This document shows positions 57,201-64,000 of a stretch of 64,000 bases of DNA, one piece after another. Below the pieces are notes generated by a model. It did not search any database and was not told the origin of the DNA. It saw only the letters and a program-made list of their open reading frames with translations. The position numbers and the translations under genes are program-made. Source of the stretch: Bugula neritina. Its lineage: Eukaryota > Bryozoa > Gymnolaemata > Cheilostomatida > Bugulidae. The stretch covers positions 26,583,628-26,647,627 of the forward strand of contig OZ037767.1 of NCBI GenBank assembly GCA_964035545.1, read 5' to 3'. Numbering within the stretch: position 1 is the first letter of the stretch; the number at the start of each line of letters is the position of its first letter.

Positions 57201-60200
57201 AGATATATGGCTAATATGTAATATAAAGGTTCTAAGCTGTGGATTATGCAGCCTCATGTATATTGAAGATAGATAAGTATAGCAATAAATCCATAGCTTT
57301 TATCAGTATTTTATTACTAAATGCTGTTACTTGTTATGTAAATTCTCACCGCTTTACCAGAGCCTCTCTTAAGCCCTAAAACTAATTTAATTCTTTAAAT
57401 CCAGAGGGAAAGCTGCGTCATTTAATTTTATATAGGCTGAGAAGTTGGTGAAAATTTTATTAAACTATTTTTGCAGCCATTTTTTAAGTTGTTAAATCAT
57501 TCAGCTCTAATAATTTGGGTGCCCAAAAGAGTTTCAAAACTCGATTGAAAATATGCCTCTATAGCCCACAAATTTGATAAATGCTTATTGCAGGTCACAT
57601 GCGTACCAACGGCCACTCGAAGGGTCTGAGAAGAGTGTATGACACTGCATCTACAGTCACTAGCAGTGATTTGGAGTCCACCAGTTTCTTCGACTCTGAA
57701 GATGATTGTTCTAGCAGGTAACAGTACTGAGTCATAAGTTGAAATTGTGATTCTAATTGATGTGTGGTTCCCTGGTTTGTTTGTAGTATTGTGGTGTTGA
57801 CTTGATAATCAAAGTTCTAGCTCAGTTTAGTAGTGAGTCTAATTTTTTGTACTGTTTTTGTGGCTGATGTTTCTTATTTATATTCTTGCTTATGCTTGAA
57901 TTATACTATGTAATAGTAATGTATTGGTTGTTGATAACTAACTTGGTAGCTCTTGTTTCAGTTTATTGTTCCAGCTGTAATTATTCCATTTCCAAAGAAT
58001 TATATAATTGTAACACCTCCTTTTGAATCTCTTTTTAAAGTAGCTTAAAAGTGTATAAGACTTTATTATCAAGTAAATACCTTCTACTGCCCTCACCCAC
58101 AATGCCAACAGAATCTAAGCACCAACAGGCGTGAGCAGAAACCATGTAGTTATTTGTAGAGACTAGAGGGCAGACAACCCCTAACTATGAGGCTGTTGAA
58201 TGTAGCTGCCACATTTCTTTGTTTTGTAGATATTCCACAGTCACTGGGGAAACTAGTATGTCCTCCAAATATGGCCGCCATAGGCAGCGTAGAAGGAAAC
58301 ATCCTCGTATGCCTATGAGCCGGGTAAGTCAATTCTCTTGTGCTGAAGGTACTTTATCACTGCTTTCCATTTAACCTTGTCACTTCAGCTGAGCAGCAAT
58401 GTTTCAGTGAAATTACTTTCACTTTACTTAGTTTAGCTTACAGAGTCAACTGAGGGCAACCCTGTGTAATAAAAAAGGATTATACTGCATAGATTAACTT
58501 GCATTTATTCTGCACATAAGTACAATTATGCAATAATAATAAACTGATATGTAATACCATCTTAATAGGGCTGGTCTGTCTGAAACTTTAATCTAGTTTC
58601 TATTTTAAATTTATAGGTCAGGCCTCCTGTTGCTAGCTTAGCCAGCTCTATTTTCTATGTATAAAATTTAAGACATGCACCAATAATATTACATATCTCT
58701 AGCAAGTGATTTGGGTCAAGCTGTATTTTGTATCAGTCTCTATTGCAATTATTTTTAAAAATTAAAAAGAAGTTGCAAATTTATGTCTTTAGTTGAAAAT
58801 CTGCTTTCATAGTGTAACAGGCCTGATGATGACTTCCTTCTTAAATCAACTAGCTATTACATTACAGCATAAAATCATACAGCATATTATATTACAGCAT
58901 AAAATCATACAACATATAAACATCTCAGGCAAGCTTTATACATAGGACAAATTACACAATGATTGGTGACTTGGTTATAGCTGAAATACTAAATATTTTA
59001 CTACATATGAACACATATGCACACATACACCTGAAGATTTATCTGTATGCCTGACCCATGTATTCCTTCTAAAGATATTTACTGCAGAAGCTAACGCAGC
59101 TTTAAAATAAAGATTATCAGCGATCAAATTTCGTATGCATAATTTGTAGTTAGAAAACAACTGACAGATTAGCATTACAATACATTCTTTTAGCCACCTT
59201 CAGAAAGTTTGACACAATGAATTGCTACTTCTCCTATGCCAACTGTAAATAGTGTACACAGCATTAATGGTGTCACGTTAATTACCTAACATTTGCCACT
59301 GGCTTATATTACACTTTAAGGAGGCCTTTAACTATGTGTCAATGCTTACATTTCATTGGACAACACCGGGGCTATTATGTTATTCAAACAGTCACACGTA
59401 ATGCTGCAGTACTGCAGGGTAGTGTTGATATATTCTAGTCTTCCACACACACACTGTCAGGACTCTCAACTTCTCAGTAACACTTCGTAGCTCATCTAAC
59501 AGTGTCTGGAGTTTAGTCAAATTAAGAAGAGTTTATAATAGAGAAATGTTATGAGGAAGTGTAAGGCAAAGCACGAAATTGACATCACAATATCGTCAGA
59601 CCTGCAGCAGTACAATGAGATCTACTCAGATATACACATGGCAGTGAAGTGCGACTGCATGCGCTGTAAGATGCTATCTCCATCACTTCTGCCAGCACCA
59701 AAGCTATACTACACAACTAATTCTGTTTTACGGCAGAGTACCTGCAGTTTGGTGGGTGTGATTCCTCAGGGCTACCTCAACGTCTGGGAGTGTAGTTAGA
59801 TTTAGTTTTCTATGTGAATGGAGTGTAAAGTTAGAATTGATCTACCTCGTAGTTGAGTGAAACCACGTCAAATTATTTCTCTTATCTAACTCATTTCATA
59901 CTTGAGATCTCACTTTTTGAAATTTCTCCTATTAAATAAAATTTGAAAATGGTACCATGTATGTGAAGTTGGCTTAATCTTGCACTTATTTCTGGCACAG
60001 TTTCTGTGCTCCTCTAACCTTCAGCCTTTCAAGTTTTAATAAAAAGTTCCATTACAGGTTTAAGGTTAGAAAAGTAATTAAATGCCATGTTGAGGACCTC
60101 TTCAAGCTTGATAGAGATTGTAAACTTGATGTGAACAGTTTTTTTAGATTTAGATATTGTTGGCACATATCCGTGCTTTAACTATAGATATATTTTATAA

Positions 60201-63200
60201 AGTCTTATTCTTCTATGTGGTGTTATATTATATTATTATTTATGTATTGTTTATTTTTAGGCTTCATCATTCAGTAGTATAACAGACTCCACTATGTCAT
60301 TAAATGTTATCACAGTCACTCTAAACATAAATGGTAAGTGTGAATCTACCTACAGTATGTAGTAGCCTAAGTATAATAGTGTAAGTACTTAATATGCAGT
60401 CTGATCTTAACATGTGTACTGCAGATGTTGCAAAGTAGCATATTGACAATCCTAAGCAGTAAAGTGTTGTGTTTGGTTTGCAGCATTTGTTAATAAACAC
60501 TTAAATACACTTATTTCAAAGCTGCGTATGTCTTGCATACTTGAGAGCATTATAACACCGTGTTTATGTTGTCAGATGTGCTTTTAGCAATATTTCTGTT
60601 TAATATAGTATAGTCTAGTTACTATAGGTTAATTATTAGATGATTTAATATCGAACCTGTAACGGATTATATAAATATAAATAATACATATCCACTACAT
60701 GTTGTCAACAGCTTGGCTATTTACGGTCAATTATTCTGTAAGATATAGTCATCTTTTTCCTTGTGTTGTTTTCTTTATTCCTCATTGGAAATTCAGAAAG
60801 TGTAAAATGAAATTGCGCTCCCTTTCTACTATTTGCCATCATTGGAATTATTGATAGGAATAATTATTCTGCACTCAAATGTTGATAGGTTCAATTAGCT
60901 GTGATAACTTACAGAAAGGGTTGAACTGTGTCTTGCTAACTTTTTGAGGCTAAAATTTATGGTCCCAATCTGTTGTGATTTACAGAGCAAGCCAACTACC
61001 TTGGTATAAGTATAGTGGGACAAAGCAATCAAGGTGGAGATGGAGGCATATATGTTGGGTCTATTATGAAAGGGTAGGTCTTTTTATCAAGGTTTTGTAT
61101 GATCTGAATCTGTCATTAGTCATGTTTACTTCTTGAAAATCTCAGTTTCATGGGCTAATTTGAAGGAGAGGAAGTGGAGGTGTAAAACAGATGAAGTTAT
61201 TTCACTGTTGTTGCTGCTCTATTTATTTCTAGTAGATTTAGAATTCGTTATACTGAAATATTTCTGCATAACTTGTAAAAAATATACTTTGTTATTTTAT
61301 TGCATAATTTATTTTTGCTAAAATTCTGCTGTGCTCAGTACAATGTTATATAATACACTGATGTCTACACGTAGAGGTGCAGTGGCACTGGATGGTAGAA
61401 TAGAACCAGGAGACATGATATTAGAGGTCAATGGGGTCAGCTTTGAGAATCTCAGTAATGATGACGCTGTGAGGGCACTTCGTGAGTCAGTACAGAAACC
61501 AGGGTGAGTGTTAGTATAGACGCTGTAGTTAGTGTACACACTGTAGTTAGTGTAGACACTGTAGTTAGTGTACACACTGTAGTAAGTGTAGGCACTGTAG
61601 TTAGTGTAGATGCTGTAGTTAGTGTACACACTGTAGTAAGTGTACACACTGTGGTTAGTGTACACACTGTAGTTAATGTACACACTGTAGTTAGTGTACA
61701 CACTGTAGTAAGTGTACATGCTGTGGTTAGTGTACACACTGTAGTTAATGTACACACTGTAGTTAGTGTAGACACTCTAGTTAGTGTAGACGCTGTAGTT
61801 AGTGTAGACACTCTAGTTAGTGTAGACGCTGTAGTTAGTGTAGACACTCTAGTTAGTGTAGACGCTGTAGTTAGTGTAGACACTCTAGTTAGTGTAGACG
61901 CTGTAGTTAGTGTAGACGCTGTAGTTAGTGTAGACGCTGTAGTAAGTGTAGACACTGATAGAATGATCTGTATTACAGGCCCATAACCCTGGTAGTTGCC
62001 AAGTGCTGGGATCCGTCCCCTAAGGGTTACTTCACAATACCCCGCCAGGAGCCAGTGCGGCCCATCGACCCCTCAGCGTGGGTGGCGCACACCACCGCCC
62101 TTCAGCAACAGTGCAACCTGCAGAGAGGAGCTCCGCTAGCCTCTAGTATGGACACCATGTCAACCATCACCAGCAGCAGTCTCAGTAGCAGCATGCCAGA
62201 CTCTCACCGTGAGTACACATGAGCAGGAGCTCAGTCTAAGACTACAGTAATGATTTTCACAGTCTAGGGGTTTAGAGGGTCTCTTATTGGCAGGTGCTTG
62301 TGTTTAGACTCTAAGAAATGTATTTAGGGTATTTGAATTTTGTTAGTAGCCAAAAGCACCATATACTACAGAATAATACACATTGTACTACAGAATATTA
62401 TACGGTATACTACAGTATATTATACAGTATGCTATACTCGTTGATGCTGTATACACACAGGGATGGGCTACCAATTACAAGATATTAGGCTGACAATTGA
62501 AACTCCGATGGAGATTGTTGTACAGCGTATGGCTGCCCGGGATAGCGGACTGGAGATCAGAGACCGAATGTGGCTTAAAATAAATATCCAAAATGCTCTG
62601 ATAGGTGAGAGTTGTCTCTACAATGAATAATTCAGAACTGAGTGACCTGCTTCTATGATTAAATCTGCTGTTAGCTGTACTAACACACTGCTAACATGGT
62701 ATGTAGAGTTGTGTTCTCATGCACCTTGTCTCCGTCCTTTCAGGTTCAGAACTAGTCGACTGGCTGTATCAGCATGTTGATGGCTTCTCAGATCGGAGGG
62801 AGGCCAGAAAATACGCAGCTAGCCTGCTGAAAAATGGCTACATCCGTCACACAGTACATAAAACGTCGTTCTCTGAGCAGTGCTATTATATCATAGGAGA
62901 GGCCAAGTGCAATCTAAGTGAAGGTAGAATATAATAATATAATACATTTCGGTAGTCAAGTAAACCGGTTTTCTGCTGCTGTAAATTTCAAGTTAGCTCT
63001 GTGTTGAGCATTTGTTTCAGAAAGTAGTTCAACCTAGCAGGGTAAGTCGCTGTAAGCATATTATCCTCAACTAATACCACGTGTTCCAGCTCTTTCTCTG
63101 TACTCTTGGTACTCATTTCAGTTTATCTGCTGTCTTCAAACAGATATTTATGTTGGCGTTGTTGTTGTAGGCATGTCATCGCTGAGTATGTCAGATGAGC

Positions 63201-63695
63201 TGCCTGACAGCATATCAGAGAGAGCTGAGAATCTAGACATGGTACAGCCTCTACCACACCCTCAGCAGCAATGGAATAACACAATGTACAGGTAGCATAC
63301 CTTATCACCCAGTACCACAGGTGTAGTTCGCAAGTTGACTGTCCTAGACAAATGCTAAGTTCAAGTTCTCGCTTCTTTAGTCTATTTTGTGCTTTGATTA
63401 GTTTTTCTCTACTTTAAGAGCAAGTACACTTGAACTTCTTGGAAAGCACAAATATGGTCTCTCCTGAATTTGATAATCTAGAATGTTCTAATGTTACACT
63501 TCATTTGATTGGATGTATATAACCTGCTGTGTTTGTATTGTAGTGGATACAGCGGTTTCACATCAGTCAGTCAACCTCACGTCAATCATAATACCAATAA
63601 TTATCTTCCCCCACCTTATAGTTACGTCAACGATGCAGCCAGTTACCAAAGTCTGTCTCGGCCAATTCCCGGGCCGGCTAGTCAACACAGCTCAG
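48272..63695 (+). CDS. dsh: Dishevelled (DIX-PDZ-DEP), 3' end beyond the window
   Basis: Fourteen exons: 48272-48444, 49904-49973, 50091-50227, 52295-52383, 57594-57717, 58230-58323, 60261-60333, 60986-61073, 61375-61503, 61979-62208, 62461-62604, 62744-62923, 63171-63291, 63544-63695. All phases match, giving 601 codons so far; the donor at 63696 shows it continues. DIX domain about 4-82 (polymerising head domain shared with Axin); acidic Ser-rich linker with the TSFFDSEDD motif; basic patch RHRQRRRKH near 212; PDZ about 240-330 ([12 protein letters not shown], then [10 protein letters not shown]) that contacts Frizzled; DEP about 415-505 ([26 protein letters not shown]). It is the central cytoplasmic adaptor of Wnt/beta-catenin and planar polarity signalling. 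Exon 3 has two in-phase-compatible donors (after 50157 and 50227), suggesting isoforms. Confidence 0.95.
48545..48735 (+). repeat. Degenerate TATCAGTATCACTATGA repeat
   Basis: Imperfect short tandem units in dishevelled intron 1. Confidence 0.65.
52384..57593. other. Large intron of dishevelled
   Basis: 5.2 kb between exons 4 and 5. I saw no exon, coding relic or clear mobile element in it; several 60-110 codon open frames on both strands have no recognisable content and no matching splice phases. Confidence 0.5.
61504..61975 (+). repeat. 18-bp minisatellite filling a dishevelled intron from its donor
   Basis: About 26 copies of gttagtgtagacactgta and variants begin within a few bases of the donor at 61503 and fill nearly the whole 475-bp intron to the acceptor at 61978. 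From about 61768 the array becomes a 36-bp dimer (cactctagttagtgtagacg alternation). Its 18-bp period creates long open frames on both strands that are not genes. Confidence 0.9.
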
Positions 63696-64000
63696 GTTTG
63701 TTGTTTTACACTTACAGGAGCACACAATTCCTCTGTACAACTTGTTACAAATAGCATGCAAGTAATGATGACTCTTTATTTAGAATAATATAATAATCAG
63801 CTTTATAGTATAATGTTAGCATTATTGACAAATATTTCATTCTGGAATACAGATGTGATGTTACTGTGTTTGTGTGGTAGAGTGATATATGTAATTATTG
63901 TAATGTTAACATGAGTGTAAATAATACTATGTCGGTAATGACAATACCGCATTGACCTTCTAGTTGCATGGTGTTATTATAATGTAGCAGAGGACTGTTC

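Noticed and set aside
61318-61986. Three overlapping long open frames on both strands
   Set aside because: All are by-products of the 18-bp repeat in a dishevelled intron; the real exons on either side use a different frame.
1-64000. tRNA, rRNA or other structural RNA genes
   Set aside because: No intact cloverleaf or conserved rRNA sequence was recognised by eye. Only SINE-like, tRNA-derived pieces were seen, and a covariance-model search was not possible.

Overview
The window is animal (metazoan) nuclear DNA: AT-rich, with many small exons joined by GT-AG introns, long introns full of minisatellites, and a mixture of signalling genes. Dishevelled, a DBH-like copper monooxygenase, a PIDD-like ZU5/UPA/death-domain protein and a lineage-specific GPCR cluster point to an invertebrate. 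A lophotrochozoan such as a mollusc or bryozoan is my best guess, but the species cannot be read from the sequence. All exon models were built by eye from splice sites, reading phase and family similarity, and no transcript was available.

Layout. 199-3116 (+): 3' end of a proline-rich gene, possibly PARP4/VWA-like. 4064-19625 (+): a complete 22-exon gene for a 1116-residue protein with a ubiquitin-like domain, helical/coiled-coil region, two ZU5 modules, UPA and two death domains. 21211-28558 and 36056-36210 (+): three tandem single-exon class A-like GPCR paralogues, the third split by an intact-looking Ty3/Gypsy LTR retrotransposon. 28559-36051: that retrotransposon, lying on the minus strand, with identical 306-bp LTRs, gag, pol and an extra third ORF. 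37812-38783 (-): a fourth, inverted GPCR paralogue. 39966-46870 (-): a complete 13-exon DBH-like monooxygenase (MOXD1 type). 48272 to beyond 63695 (+): Dishevelled with DIX, PDZ and DEP domains, running off the right edge.

Two things stand out most. First, the retrotransposon's third ORF (C2H2 zinc finger plus Arg/Ser/Pro-rich region) has a strong 3' splice site with a perfect TACTAAC branch sequence. An equally good donor lies 14 codons inside gag in exactly matching phase, so a spliced gag-leader/zinc-finger product is predicted. Second, the ubiquitin-like/ZU5-ZU5/UPA/tandem death-domain protein looks like a PIDD or DTHD1 relative that carries a ubiquitin-like head instead of leucine-rich repeats and has lost both HFS self-cleavage motifs.

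A recurrent structural theme is that tandem repeats abut 5' splice sites. In two introns the exon end plus donor is itself tandemly copied (13797-14000 and 46612-46726). In three others a minisatellite starts within a few tens of bases of the donor (8353, 17625, 61504). Small TA-flanked MITEs, SINE-like repeats and a dispersed 21-24 bp minisatellite cassette fill much of the remaining non-coding DNA.
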